A stretch of 64,000 nucleotides of DNA from Candidatus Saccharimonadota bacterium (GTDB lineage Bacteria > Patescibacteriota > Saccharimonadia > Saccharimonadales > Saccharimonadaceae): contig JAFQYO010000014.1 of assembly GCA_017406405.1 (NCBI GenBank), forward strand, positions 1 through 64,000. The letters are read 5' to 3'. Both the position numbers and the translations under genes were made by a program. Shown here piece by piece: positions 1-8,145 of this stretch (the stretch's first letter is position 1; each line of letters begins with the position of its first letter). The notes under the pieces were generated by a model. That model worked only from the letters and a program-made list of their open reading frames with translations. It had not been told where the DNA came from and searched no databases.

Positions 1-61
1 ACAGATATAAATCACCATTTAATTTCATCTTCGAACCTGAGTTTTCCACAGGTTCCCCTGT

Positions 62-138
62 TGGTGATCCGGGAGGGGCTCGAACCCTCGACACCAAGCT
101 TAAGAGGCTCGTGCTCTAACCAACTGAGCTACCGGACC
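62..138 (-). tRNA. tRNA-Lys (anticodon CTT), CCA encoded
   Basis: Read on the minus strand, the stretch folds as a complete cloverleaf: a 7-bp acceptor stem (GGTCCGG with CCGGATC, one G-T pair), a D arm around AGTTGGTTA, an anticodon loop CTCTTAA giving CTT, and a T arm with loop TTCGAGC. The 3' ACCA is encoded. A minus-strand -10 (TATAAT, 148-153, preceded by TGG) lies only 9 bases before the mature 5' end, so the primary transcript has almost no 5' leader. Confidence 0.95.
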
Positions 139-147
139 GACCTGAAC

Positions 148-153
148 ATTATA
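148..153 (-). promoter_or_regulatory. Extended -10 promoter of tRNA-Lys
   Basis: TATAAT on the minus strand preceded by TG-G, nine bases upstream of the tRNA. No clear -35 is visible. Confidence 0.6.
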
Positions 154-255
154 CCATACAACTCAAAAATGCGCCACCCTAGAAATCTTGCAGCTCGCCC
201 GAACTAGCTCTCCCCCTCATTAGCTCAATCCTAAAAAATGTAGTATAATATCCTC

Positions 256-1344
256 ATGAAAATTCGAGAAAACGTTAACCTTTCCGAACTTACAACTATG
301 CGTCTCGGTGGCCCGACCGACTTTTTGATAGAAATCGACACCCCCGAAGAAATCTCCGACGCCGTCGAATTTGCCGAAGAAAAAAACCTCCCCGTTTATT
401 TCCTCGGCGCCGGCGCGAACGTCATCGGCCTCGACGAAGGTTTCCCCGGCATCATCATTAAAAACAACATAAAAGGCTTCAAAATCCTCCGCGAGAACAA
501 AAACCAGCTCTTATTAAAAGTTGGTGGCGGAGAAATCTGGGACGACTTTGTTGAATTTGTCTCAAAAAAAGGCTATTCGGGAGTTGAGGCTATGTCAAAA
601 ATCCCCGGTACTGTCGGAGCTGCTCCCGTCCAAAACATCGGCGCCTACGGCCAAGAAGTCAAAGACACTCTCGTCTCCGTCGAAGCTTTCGACACTCTCA
701 TCGACGAATTTATCGAAATCCCCGCCTCGAAAATGGATTTCTCTTATCGTCATTCGATTTTCAACTCCGGAAAGGATAAAGGTCGCTATTTCATTTTAAC
801 CTGCACTTTTCGTCTCGATAAGAAAAATCCCGAACCGCCCTTCTACAAATCCCTCCAGTCCTACCTCGACGAACATAAAATCTCCGCCTATACCCCCGAA
901 ACGATTCGAGATGCCGTCTCGAATATCCGCGCCGAAAAACTCCCTGATCCAAAAAAAATCCCGTCCGCAGGCAGCTTCTTTAAAAACATTTATCTAGACG
1001 CCTCCTCCGCAAAACTCGCCGAAGAAAAAGGCGTCCCGATTCGCAAAACCGAAAAACTCGACGCTTCCGGGAAAAAATATATAGAATACAAAGTCAACAC
1101 CGGCTGGCTTCTTGAAAACGCCGGCCTGAAAGGAAAGACCTTCCACGGCTTCAAAGTCTCCGACAAAGCCGCCCTTATTCTTATCAACGAATCCGCAACT
1201 TCTTCAAAAGACCTCGAACTCGCAAAACAAGAAATCACCGACCAAGTTAAGAAAAAATTCGGTTTAACTCTCGAACAAGAACCTGTCGAAATCAAAGAAG
1301 AAAAACCCGAAACAAACAAGGTTCAAAAGGAGGATATTTCCTAG
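256..1344 (+). CDS. murB: UDP-N-acetylenolpyruvoylglucosamine reductase (MurB)
   Basis: Cytoplasmic FAD/NADPH enzyme that reduces UDP-GlcNAc-enolpyruvate to UDP-MurNAc in peptidoglycan synthesis. The FAD-binding loop GAGANVI is at about residues 50-57. YRHSIF carries the substrate-contacting Tyr-Arg of the E. coli-like type I enzymes. SAGSFFKN holds the proton-donating Ser, and LEQEPVEI holds the likely catalytic Glu. About 15 charged residues extend the C terminus. A perfect TATAAT (244-249) lies 6 bases before ATG, predicting a leaderless mRNA. The stop codon abuts the folD start, and the folD ribosome binding site lies inside the last murB codons, so the two form an operon. Confidence 0.95.
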   Translation: MKIRENVNLSELTTMRLGGPTDFLIEIDTPEEISDAVEFAEEKNLPVYFLGAGANVIGLDEGFPGIIIKNNIKGFKILRENKNQLLLKVGGGEIWDDFVEFVSKKGYSGVEAMSKIPGTVGAAPVQNIGAYGQEVKDTLVSVEAFDTLIDEFIEIPASKMDFSYRHSIFNSGKDKGRYFILTCTFRLDKKNPEPPFYKSLQSYLDEHKISAYTPETIRDAVSNIRAEKLPDPKKIPSAGSFFKNIYLDASSAKLAEEKGVPIRKTEKLDASGKKYIEYKVNTGWLLENAGLKGKTFHGFKVSDKAALILINESATSSKDLELAKQEITDQVKKKFGLTLEQEPVEIKEEKPETNKVQKEDIS

Positions 1345-2160
1345 ATGACAAAGCTTCTTGATGGTCGCGAACTTGCCGGCTTTATTAAAGAGCGCCAGTC
1401 TCGTGTCGCGAATTCTCTCCGCGCTCAAAATATCGTCCCAAAACTCCTCATTCTTCGCGATAATGATTCTCCCGTGATAGAAAAATACGTCTTACTCAAA
1501 CAGCGTTATGGCGAAGACATCGGTGTTGTTGTCGAAGACAAACTCGAAAAAGACGCAGAAAAACTCAAAAACCTCGTCTCTGAGGCAAATTCCGACCCTT
1601 CTGTTTCCGCAATTATCGTCCAACTCCCCTTAAAATCCTCCGCTGAAACCGACGCTGTTCTCGGCCTTATCGCCCCCGAAAAAGACGTCGACGGACTCTC
1701 GAAAGTTGGTAAATTTGACTCCGCGACCGCGACCGCAATAAACTGGCTACTTGCCGGCTATAATATCGACCTAAGCTCCTCAAAAATCGCCCTCGTTGGG
1801 CGCGGCCGTCTCGTCGGCGCCCCACTTGAAAAAATGTTTAAAAACTCTGGCTTTTCCGTCACGACTTTCGAAAAAGGTGATTCGCTATCCTCTTTGAATA
1901 CTTTCGATGTCATTATTTCCGCGACCGGCGTCCCTGGCCTGATTAAAAACGAGTTTATAAAACCCGGGGCTGTTGTTGTCGACGCTGGGACCGCCTCCGA
2001 AGACGGCGTCTTGAAAGGCGACCTCGAAGAATCGGTTCGTGAACGTTCCGACTTAAAAGCCCTGACCCCGAAATTTGGCGGCGTCGGCCCCATGACCGTC
2101 TCTGTCCTTTTTGAAAACGTTCTCTCTGCTGCCCAAAAATCCGCCCAAGAACCCAAATAA
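1345..2160 (+). CDS. folD: Bifunctional methylenetetrahydrofolate dehydrogenase / cyclohydrolase (FolD)
   Basis: Interconverts 5,10-methylene- and 10-formyl-tetrahydrofolate in the cytoplasm, supplying one-carbon units. Visible motifs are YVLLKQRYGEDIGV with the catalytic Lys, VQLPLK, PEKDVDGL, the dinucleotide loop VGRGRLVGAP (family form GRSxxVGxP, so the usual Ser is Gly here) and GGVGPMT. Length is 271 residues, slightly below the usual 280-300. AAAGGAGG at 1326-1333 places the start 11 bases downstream, directly after the murB stop, and supports coupled translation. Confidence 0.95.
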   Translation: MTKLLDGRELAGFIKERQSRVANSLRAQNIVPKLLILRDNDSPVIEKYVLLKQRYGEDIGVVVEDKLEKDAEKLKNLVSEANSDPSVSAIIVQLPLKSSAETDAVLGLIAPEKDVDGLSKVGKFDSATATAINWLLAGYNIDLSSSKIALVGRGRLVGAPLEKMFKNSGFSVTTFEKGDSLSSLNTFDVIISATGVPGLIKNEFIKPGAVVVDAGTASEDGVLKGDLEESVRERSDLKALTPKFGGVGPMTVSVLFENVLSAAQKSAQEPK

Positions 2161-2173
2161 TCATAAAAACCAT

Positions 2174-2214
2174 AACCTTAAAAATGTTGTCAAATTTACG
2201 CATTTTTTAAGGTT
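2174..2214. promoter_or_regulatory. Inverted repeat between folD and the VTC gene
   Basis: AACCTTAAAAATG (2174-2186) is mirrored by CATTTTTTAAGGTT (2201-2214) with one extra T and a 14-base loop. It ends 7 bases before the -10 of the next gene. It could be the folD terminator or an operator; there is no T tract after it, so I cannot decide. Confidence 0.4.
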
Positions 2215-2233
2215 TCTCGGCTATAATATAAGC

Positions 2234-3022
2234 ATGAACAACGACAAGATTGAACGAGTCGAAAAAAAATATCTACTCACAAAAGACGAAAAACGCCTTC
2301 TTTTGGAAGCGATAAGTTCGCACCTAGAAAAAGACGAATTTTTTTCCGAAGAAGTCTTGAGCTTATATTTCGATACAAAAAACAACGACTTCGCAATAAC
2401 CTCGATTGAACGTCCCGTTTTCCGCGAAAAACTTCGTGTTCGTTCTTATAATGTCCCGACCTTATCGTCGCCGGTTTTTCTAGAATTAAAGTCAAAACTG
2501 ACAAAGGGCCCCGCTAAAATCGGCAACAAACGCCGTCTCGTCATCAAGTTAAAAGACTTGTACGCTTTCCTTGACAAGAAAAAAAATCTTACCTCCATGT
2601 TCGAAAATCTTACTAAAACCAAAAAACAGACATCAGTCTCCCTTCCGAGCACGACCAACCAGCTTCAAATCGCCCGCGAACTCGACTACTTGTTTAATTA
2701 TTATGACCCCGTGCCAAAAGTCCTGATTTCCGCAAACCGCACCGCGTATAAAGGAAAAGAAAGAGATGATTTCCGTCTTACCTTTGACGAAAACCTCCGT
2801 TTCCGCAACAACGACCTGCGCCTAGAAAAGGGAAGTCACGGAGAAAAGTTTTTCTCTAGCCAGCCGGACGAAAATCGTTGTATAATAATGGAAGTAAAAA
2901 CCATGAACTCGATGCCTCTTTGGTTTGTCCGCGAATTATCTCTCCTGAAACTTTATCCCTCCCGCTTTTCGAAATACGGAAAAATATATCAAAAACTAAA
3001 CGAAAGGAATAAAAATGTTTAA
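2234..3022 (+). CDS. VTC-domain protein (polyphosphate polymerase-like)
   Basis: Matches the VTC domain family, whose yeast member Vtc4 makes polyphosphate from ATP inside a beta-barrel tunnel. The characteristic basic and acidic tunnel strands are recognisable: RVEKKYLL near the N terminus, YFDT, KLRVRSY, FLELKSK, ISANRTAY, TFDENLRFR and IIMEVKTM near the C terminus. Length is 262 residues with no membrane segment. I chose ATG 2234 because TATAAT (2222-2227) lies 6 bases before it; an upstream in-frame ATG lies inside folD. It overlaps the DUF4956 gene by 8 bases. Whether this copy is an active polymerase cannot be told from sequence. Confidence 0.85.
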   Translation: MNNDKIERVEKKYLLTKDEKRLLLEAISSHLEKDEFFSEEVLSLYFDTKNNDFAITSIERPVFREKLRVRSYNVPTLSSPVFLELKSKLTKGPAKIGNKRRLVIKLKDLYAFLDKKKNLTSMFENLTKTKKQTSVSLPSTTNQLQIARELDYLFNYYDPVPKVLISANRTAYKGKERDDFRLTFDENLRFRNNDLRLEKGSHGEKFFSSQPDENRCIIMEVKTMNSMPLWFVRELSLLKLYPSRFSKYGKIYQKLNERNKNV

Positions 3023-3686
3023 TAGCATCTTCGATACAACATCGTCGGCTCTTGACATAAAATCCATCTTGATTTGTTCCGGAGTCGCTCTTTTGCTCGG
3101 TCTCGTCATTGCCTTTACTCACATGAAGACCTCAAAAACCTCAAAAAACTTTCTGATTACTCTGACGATTCTTCCGCTCCTTGTCGAAGTCGTGATGATT
3201 ATGGTAAACGGCTCGCTCGGAACCTCGATTGCGATTCTTGGTGCGTTTTCTCTCATTCGCTTTCGTTCTATCGCCGGAAACTCGAAAGAAATCTCCTCCG
3301 TCTTCTTTGCCATGGCCATTGGTCTTGCGCTCGGTATGGGTCATGTTCTCTTTGCCGCCGTCATTACCGTTATCGTCATTCTCGTCATCATCATTCTCTC
3401 CCGAACGAGAGTTTTCGACCTTTCTTCTCAGCCCCAAACTCTCCTCATCACCGTCCCTGAAGACCTCGATTATACCGGCGCGTTTAAAGATGAGTTCAAA
3501 AAATTCACCTCTCGCGCTGAACTCGTCAGCTCAAAAACAACAAACATGGGAAGCCTTTACGAACTAACCTACGATGTAAACTTAAAGAGAAGTGCGAACG
3601 AAAAAGAGTTCCTCGACGCCCTTCGCGTAAAAAATTCAAACTTAAAAGTTCTCCTGTCGCACGTCTCAAAGGAAAACTTAATTTAA
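3015..3686 (+). CDS. DUF4956 integral membrane protein
   Basis: A 223-residue protein with about four hydrophobic helices in its first 135 residues and a soluble C-terminal domain of about 85 residues. The signature GAFSLIRFRS is characteristic of DUF4956, a family of unknown function often found beside VTC-domain genes. It starts inside the VTC gene and shares one base with the next gene, so all three are co-translated. A role in membrane-linked polyphosphate or envelope assembly is inference from this neighbourhood. Confidence 0.85.
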   Translation: MFNSIFDTTSSALDIKSILICSGVALLLGLVIAFTHMKTSKTSKNFLITLTILPLLVEVVMIMVNGSLGTSIAILGAFSLIRFRSIAGNSKEISSVFFAMAIGLALGMGHVLFAAVITVIVILVIIILSRTRVFDLSSQPQTLLITVPEDLDYTGAFKDEFKKFTSRAELVSSKTTNMGSLYELTYDVNLKRSANEKEFLDALRVKNSNLKVLLSHVSKENLI

Positions 3687-5179
3687 TGAACGAACCAGAA
3701 AAACCTCTAAACCCCTCAGGACTTAAAACCAACACCCCTTCTAAAAAGCCTACGACCCTTTCTGAGAAACCTGAAAAACCCTCCAGAAAGCTTCTAGAAA
3801 TTCTCACGCTCGTCTTTGTTCCTGTCGCGATAATCGTCGTCTGTCTCCTGTTTTTCAATAACAAAGACAACGGCTTAAAAAACAACATCGACGATTCTTC
3901 CGTCGCCTGGTCGACCTATGACGAACAAGAAATAACCCTTTCCGAATCTCTAGAAATCACAACTCCCGGAATTTACACTTTGACCGGCTCGCTTAGCGAC
4001 GGCATGATAGAAATCAACACTCCCGGAATCGTAAAATTAGTTTTAAACAACGCTTCAATTGTAAATTCTTCCGGCCCAGCAATTCTCGTCTCGGAAGCAG
4101 AGACCGTCTTTATCGAAACCGCCGAAGGAACAACAAATTATCTTTCTGATTCGACGAAATATAATCTCTCCGATGATGACATAAAAGCCACGCTTTTCTC
4201 TAAAGACGACCTCGTTCTCCAAGGTTCCGGGAAGCTTGTCGTGACCGGAAATTTTGAAGACGGAATAGTCAGTAAAGACGATTTAAAAATCACCTCCGGG
4301 ACTTACGAAATAAATTCAAAAGACGAAGGAATCCGTGGCCGCGATTCAGTTTATATCGCCGGCGGCACATTCGATATTGTTTCTGGTGGCGACGCCATAA
4401 AGTCAAACAATTCCGACGAAATCGGAAAGGGAACAGTTTTGATTGACAGCGGAGAAATTACGATTTCTGCTGGCGACGACGGGATTCATGCCGAATCTTC
4501 GACCGAAATAAACGGCGGAAAAATAGATATTAAAAAATCTTATGAAGGCATCGAAGGCTCGACCATAAAAATCACCGGCGGAGAAATCTCGGTTGTTTCC
4601 TCCGACGACGGCCTCAACGCCGCTGGCGGGAACGACAGTTCTTCTCCGAACACAAGAACTTACCAGTCCTCATCTTCAAACTACTGGATAGAAATAAACG
4701 GCGGGACAATTCACGTTGACTCCGCTGGCGATGGTATCGACTCGAACGGGTCTTTAACGATAAATGGTGGAACAGTTATTGTTGATGGCCCCGCAAACTC
4801 CGCGAACGGTGCTCTTGATTCTGAAACCGACGTCGTTTATAACGGCGGAACCATAATCGCCGTCGGCGCAAGTGGTATGGCAGTTGCTCCCGGAAATAAG
4901 TCCTCTGGCTACTCTATCTCCGCCTTCCTTGACAAAACCTATTCTGCCGGAACGACCATCTCCGTCAAAAACTCCGCTGGCGAGAACGTCCTGTCTTACG
5001 CCCCCATAAAATCCTTCTCTCATCTCTCCCTCTCCTCTCCCGAGTTTAAAGAAGGAGAAACCTACACGATTTTCCTCAACGATTCTGAATACGAATCTGT
5101 TACCCTTTCCGAAAAAACCACCCGTGTTGGCTTTTCTATCGAAGGCCAGATGATGCCTGGCGGCGGTTTCCGAAGATGA
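3686..5179 (+). CDS. Membrane-anchored beta-helix protein, Cthe_2159-type carbohydrate-binding domain
   Basis: A cytoplasmic Pro/Lys-rich N terminus of about 30 residues is followed by one membrane helix (about 33-56) and then a long extracellular parallel beta-helix with repeated turns of the form GGT/GGE-I-hydrophobic (IYIAGGTF, INGGTIHV, INGGTVIVDG). This matches the Cthe_2159 family, whose founding member binds cellulose and pectin. The C terminus ends in MMPGGGFRR, typical of the family. It overlaps DUF4956 by one base (TAATG). Likely a cell-surface glycan-binding protein; the ligand is unknown. Confidence 0.8.
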   Translation: MNEPEKPLNPSGLKTNTPSKKPTTLSEKPEKPSRKLLEILTLVFVPVAIIVVCLLFFNNKDNGLKNNIDDSSVAWSTYDEQEITLSESLEITTPGIYTLTGSLSDGMIEINTPGIVKLVLNNASIVNSSGPAILVSEAETVFIETAEGTTNYLSDSTKYNLSDDDIKATLFSKDDLVLQGSGKLVVTGNFEDGIVSKDDLKITSGTYEINSKDEGIRGRDSVYIAGGTFDIVSGGDAIKSNNSDEIGKGTVLIDSGEITISAGDDGIHAESSTEINGGKIDIKKSYEGIEGSTIKITGGEISVVSSDDGLNAAGGNDSSSPNTRTYQSSSSNYWIEINGGTIHVDSAGDGIDSNGSLTINGGTVIVDGPANSANGALDSETDVVYNGGTIIAVGASGMAVAPGNKSSGYSISAFLDKTYSAGTTISVKNSAGENVLSYAPIKSFSHLSLSSPEFKEGETYTIFLNDSEYESVTLSEKTTRVGFSIEGQMMPGGGFRR

Positions 5180-5192
5180 AACATAAGTTTTC

Positions 5193-5226
5193 TTGCAAAA
5201 TCCACTATATATTATATATATGGTAG
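5193..5226 (+). promoter_or_regulatory. Leaderless promoter of the serine recombinase gene
   Basis: TTGCAA (5193-5198), 16-base spacer, TATATA (5215-5220), then 6 bases to ATG at 5227. Confidence 0.55.
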
Positions 5227-6177
5227 ATGGAAGAAAAATATCATAAACGAAGAAAAATCCTCATTCTCGACCCTGTCGAGTCGCCCAGAAATGTTCTCGA
5301 GCGAGAAAAAAGAAGAACCCGCGTCGCCGCTTATGCTCGCGTTTCGACCGAACTCGATTCCCAGTCAAACAGTTATAGCGCGCAGACTTCTTATTATCTA
5401 AACTATATTTCGAACAACCCGGATTGGGAACTAGTCGAGATTTATTCCGACTCCGGTTTAACCGGAACAAATGTCAAAAAACGCAGCGGTTTCAGCCGCA
5501 TGATTGACGATGCTATGAACGGAAAAATCGATTTGATTTTAACAAAATCAATTTCTCGTTTTGCTCGCAACACTGTTGACGCTTTGACAGTGACACGCGA
5601 GCTAAAAACAAAGGGAATCGAAGTCTTTTTTGAGAAAGAAAATATCAGTTCTCTCGATTCGACCGCAGAACTAATTTTTACGATTATGTCTTCTATCGCT
5701 CAAGAAGAAAGTCGTTCAATTTCCGAGAACGTTCGTTGGGGAATTCAGCGCCGTATGGAGGCCGGAAAAATAGTCCTCCCTTATAAAAGTTTTTTAGGTT
5801 TCGATCGCGGCGAAGACGGTCTCCCGAAGATAAACGAAAGCGAAGCAAAGATTGTCCGCCGGATTTATGATGATTTTCTTTCCGGCGACACCTTTCGCGG
5901 TATTGCACGAAAACTCACCGAAGAAAAAATTCCTTCTCCGCGTCTAAAATCCAAATGGTCGCCAGAAACTATTCGCAGTATCCTCACAAACGAAAAATAC
6001 AAAGGCGATGCTCGTCTCGGAAAGACCTATACTGTCGATTTCCTCACTCATGAGGTCAGAAAGAACCACGGCGAGAGGAAACAATGGTATATAAGAGATT
6101 CTCACGACGCAATAGTCACGCCCCGGACTTTCTCAAAAGTCCAAACCGAAATTGCTCGTCGTCGCTCAGAAAAATAA
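5227..6177 (+). CDS. Serine recombinase, short form lacking the C-terminal coiled-coil and zinc ribbon
   Basis: Site-specific DNA recombinase of the resolvase/invertase family. The catalytic domain begins at about residue 32 with VAAYARVST (nucleophile Ser40), followed by DSGLTGT, ISRFARN and AQEESRSIS. The recombinase DNA-binding domain follows (about 185-290: GIARKLTEEKIPSP, WSPETIRSIL, YKGDA). At 316 residues it stops where large serine integrases (450-550) usually continue into a zinc ribbon and coiled coil, so it is either naturally short or C-terminally degraded. No partner integrase or clear att site is seen. The initiator ATG is placed by the promoter 6 bases upstream. Confidence 0.9.
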   Translation: MEEKYHKRRKILILDPVESPRNVLEREKRRTRVAAYARVSTELDSQSNSYSAQTSYYLNYISNNPDWELVEIYSDSGLTGTNVKKRSGFSRMIDDAMNGKIDLILTKSISRFARNTVDALTVTRELKTKGIEVFFEKENISSLDSTAELIFTIMSSIAQEESRSISENVRWGIQRRMEAGKIVLPYKSFLGFDRGEDGLPKINESEAKIVRRIYDDFLSGDTFRGIARKLTEEKIPSPRLKSKWSPETIRSILTNEKYKGDARLGKTYTVDFLTHEVRKNHGERKQWYIRDSHDAIVTPRTFSKVQTEIARRRSEK

Positions 6178-6320
6178 AAGAGTTCCCCGGGCGCCCAGGG
6201 AACTTCATCGGCGGTATCTTGGAAGTGTAGCCGATGTCGGGAAGAACTTGTATCAAACTCACAGTGATGTCTAAGATGTAGGTCAATACAAACTTAACAT
6301 GTTAATAATTGACCTTTGTA
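6174..6320 (-). ncRNA. Candidate structured small RNA, minus strand
   Basis: The 315-base gap 6178-6492 has no gene on the plus strand. On the minus strand it holds a near-consensus promoter (TTGACA-16-TATAAT) and, about 140 bases downstream, a GC-rich hairpin followed by CTTTTATTTT, a textbook intrinsic terminator. Between them no open reading frame of useful size exists. The RNA would form a GGTCAAT/ATTGACC hairpin at its 5' end, a CATCGGC/GCCGATG hairpin near the 3' end and then the terminator stem. It does not match the SRP, 6S, tmRNA or RNase P hallmarks I can recall. The rest of the gap (6361-6492) is the leader and promoter of the next gene. Confidence 0.6.
6181..6204 (-). terminator. 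Intrinsic terminator of the small-RNA candidate
   Basis: AGTTCCC pairs with GGGAACT and GG with CC around a short loop. On the minus strand the stem is followed by CTTTTATTTT (6171-6180). It also sits directly after the recombinase stop codon, but no T tract follows on the plus strand. Confidence 0.7.
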
Positions 6321-6326
6321 AATTTT

Positions 6327-6354
6327 ATTATACGCTTAAGTTTTTTATTGTCAA
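6327..6354 (-). promoter_or_regulatory. Strong sigma-70-type promoter of the small-RNA candidate
   Basis: Minus strand TTGACA (6349-6354), 16-base spacer, TATAAT (6327-6332); both hexamers are perfect. Confidence 0.7.
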
Positions 6355-6430
6355 TACCATTTATGCTTAAACAAACCTTTAACAGGGAGAGAGAAATGGA
6401 AAAAAACCTTTGTTTCTTTAATCCGTGTGT

Positions 6431-6486
6431 TATAATAAAATTACAGAAGTTCTAGTGTCAGCCTTAGACAATAAAAAAGGACACTA
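6431..6486 (+). promoter_or_regulatory. Extended -10 promoter and leader hairpin of the secreted-protein gene
   Basis: TATAAT (6431-6436) is preceded by TG-T. The leader contains TAGTGTC (6453-6459) and its exact complement GACACTA (6480-6486). The downstream arm overlaps the end of the AAAAAAGG ribosome binding site, so folding would partly mask it. Confidence 0.5.
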
Positions 6487-6492
6487 AAAACT

Positions 6493-7410
6493 ATGTCTAA
6501 AAAACTTATTGCTAGTGCCGGCGTCGTCGCCTCTCTAGCGGTCGCTCTCGCCCCGTTGGCAACCTTCGCGACAAACTCCTACTATCCTAATACTCATCAG
6601 GATAGATTGAGCGTTACGATTGAAGAGGTTTGTTCCTTCGGTCACACTTACGCTAATGGCGATGTCGTCCATCCCGGCTCTCATACCGACGGTACTGGCT
6701 TAGGTAGCCCGGCAGAAACCGGAACAGAAGCCAACACTCCAACTACTGGCATCAACGCCGGCAAAAGTTATGGTCATTGGATGACTGATGGTGTTGACGG
6801 AAACGACGACGGGGACTACGAAGATGATGGTGATACTGCCCCTGCAGCGCTTTCTGTCGCTACTGCCTACGACACGCAGGATACAACTTCTAATCCTAAT
6901 GTTCCGTCTGTTGCTCCTACTAACACAACAGTCCTAACGGACACCGCCTATGGCGTTATGGAGACCAACACGGTCAACAATACATTCGCAAAAACCACGC
7001 TCGCCATCATCTGTAACACTTCTAATGGCTACAAAATCATAGCTGAGCCTGACGCAAACCTCGTAAAGACTGCTAATACCGACCCAATCCCATTCGTCGG
7101 CAATAATGCTATGACGAGCGCAACAAGCTCCGCCTATAACTTCTATGCTACCGACACTACTACAACTGCCGACACGGACATTACGTCTGTAAATTCCGGT
7201 GTTTCTACTGCTGGTGCAGGCGGTGCAATTGAGGTCGCTAAGAATGCATACGGAACAGCTCTCGCTGATACCGGAATCATCGCAACTCAAAATGGTGCCA
7301 CTTCTACTCTTGGTGACCGTTTGACCATCACCTATGGTGTCGCTGTCGACGCTAATCAAGAAGCTGGTACTTACCAAGGCGTAATCACCTATACTCTCGT
7401 TCAACTTTAA
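6493..7410 (+). CDS. Secreted Thr/Ala-rich protein, pilin- or WxL-like beta-sandwich
   Basis: A clear signal peptide (hydrophobic core at about 8-25, cleavage near FAT) precedes a 275-residue exported region rich in Thr, Ala, Asn and Asp, with a long acidic low-complexity stretch (DGNDDGDYEDDGD). The end, EAGTYQGVITYTLVQL, is the closing beta-strand pattern seen in WxL-like and other Gram-positive surface proteins; the WxL motifs themselves are absent. Two Cys (in EEVCSF and IICNTS) could form a disulfide. Two more envelope genes follow, one WxL-interacting-protein-like, which suggests a surface complex. Family assignment is tentative. Confidence 0.6.
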   Translation: MSKKLIASAGVVASLAVALAPLATFATNSYYPNTHQDRLSVTIEEVCSFGHTYANGDVVHPGSHTDGTGLGSPAETGTEANTPTTGINAGKSYGHWMTDGVDGNDDGDYEDDGDTAPAALSVATAYDTQDTTSNPNVPSVAPTNTTVLTDTAYGVMETNTVNNTFAKTTLAIICNTSNGYKIIAEPDANLVKTANTDPIPFVGNNAMTSATSSAYNFYATDTTTTADTDITSVNSGVSTAGAGGAIEVAKNAYGTALADTGIIATQNGATSTLGDRLTITYGVAVDANQEAGTYQGVITYTLVQL

Positions 7411-7430
7411 TTATTAGAGTAGACCTGATA

Positions 7431-7455
7431 GAAATCCCCCGTAAAGGGGGATTTC
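7431..7455 (+). terminator. Hairpin between two envelope genes, weak terminator or attenuator
   Basis: GAAATCCCCC-GTAAA-GGGGGATTTC is a perfect 10-bp stem, but only TTTC and not a long T run follows, so partial read-through into the next gene is likely. Confidence 0.6.
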
Positions 7456-7480
7456 ATATAAGGTTCCAAAGGAGTAAAAA

Positions 7481-8119
7481 GTGGAAGAAAAACTGTACTT
7501 TAAACCCGTTAATCATAACAAAAAGAAGCAAGCAAGGCAAAGGGTGGATAAAAATGCCAACGACAAAAAACGCGTGGCGCCTAAGATTGTCTGCCTTTTG
7601 CTTTTTTTGCTCATCGTTATTGTTATTATTTGGCTACTGCGTGGAAAGACTACTACGCATGGTCATTATCCCGAAAACGTTAAGAATATATCACTCACTT
7701 GCGTTTCTGATACGCTCATTCCACCAAAGCTCAACAGTGCCGTTTCCGACAATAGAGAGATTAAAATAAATGCTGTTTTTCATGGTGCGGATGAACTAAG
7801 AAACATTTCACTTATCTATACATTAAATTGCAGTTCTTCAGACGAAGCGTACGGATACGAGGCTAAGTCTCACGCGGATTTCAACAAAGCATTAAGTGCT
7901 TCGGGATACGAAACAAACAAGTTCAAGAATAAATTCTCTCGTTACGACAACAAACTTATCATCAACCTTTCGGCTAATGGCAATGAAATCGATCAATTTT
8001 CAGCACCATATTTCATGCTAAGTATAAATGATAACGGCGAAATCGCAAAAACATTTGCTGAATTTAAAAATAATTACGAAACTCAAGGCTTCATTTGCGA
8101 ATCGACTACAAACAAATGA
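7481..8119 (+). CDS. Single-pass membrane protein of unknown function
   Basis: Not recognised. The first 32 residues are strongly basic and should be cytoplasmic. One membrane helix (about 35-54, LLLFLLIVIVIIWLL) follows, then about 155 outside residues containing three Cys (ISLTCVSD, LNCSSS, GFICES). The GTG start is chosen because AAAGGAG (7468-7474) lies 6 bases upstream. The region uses more A and T at third positions than the housekeeping genes around it. Its place between a secreted beta-protein and a DUF916-like protein suggests an envelope role. Confidence 0.7.
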   Translation: MEEKLYFKPVNHNKKKQARQRVDKNANDKKRVAPKIVCLLLFLLIVIVIIWLLRGKTTTHGHYPENVKNISLTCVSDTLIPPKLNSAVSDNREIKINAVFHGADELRNISLIYTLNCSSSDEAYGYEAKSHADFNKALSASGYETNKFKNKFSRYDNKLIINLSANGNEIDQFSAPYFMLSINDNGEIAKTFAEFKNNYETQGFICESTTNK

Positions 8120-8145
8120 GACGACAATAGTTTTTAAGGAGGTTC

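Noticed and set aside
38-60. DnaA-box-like TTTTCCACA near the left edge
   Set aside because: A single inexact box without clustering, dnaA or dnaN nearby; not enough for an origin.
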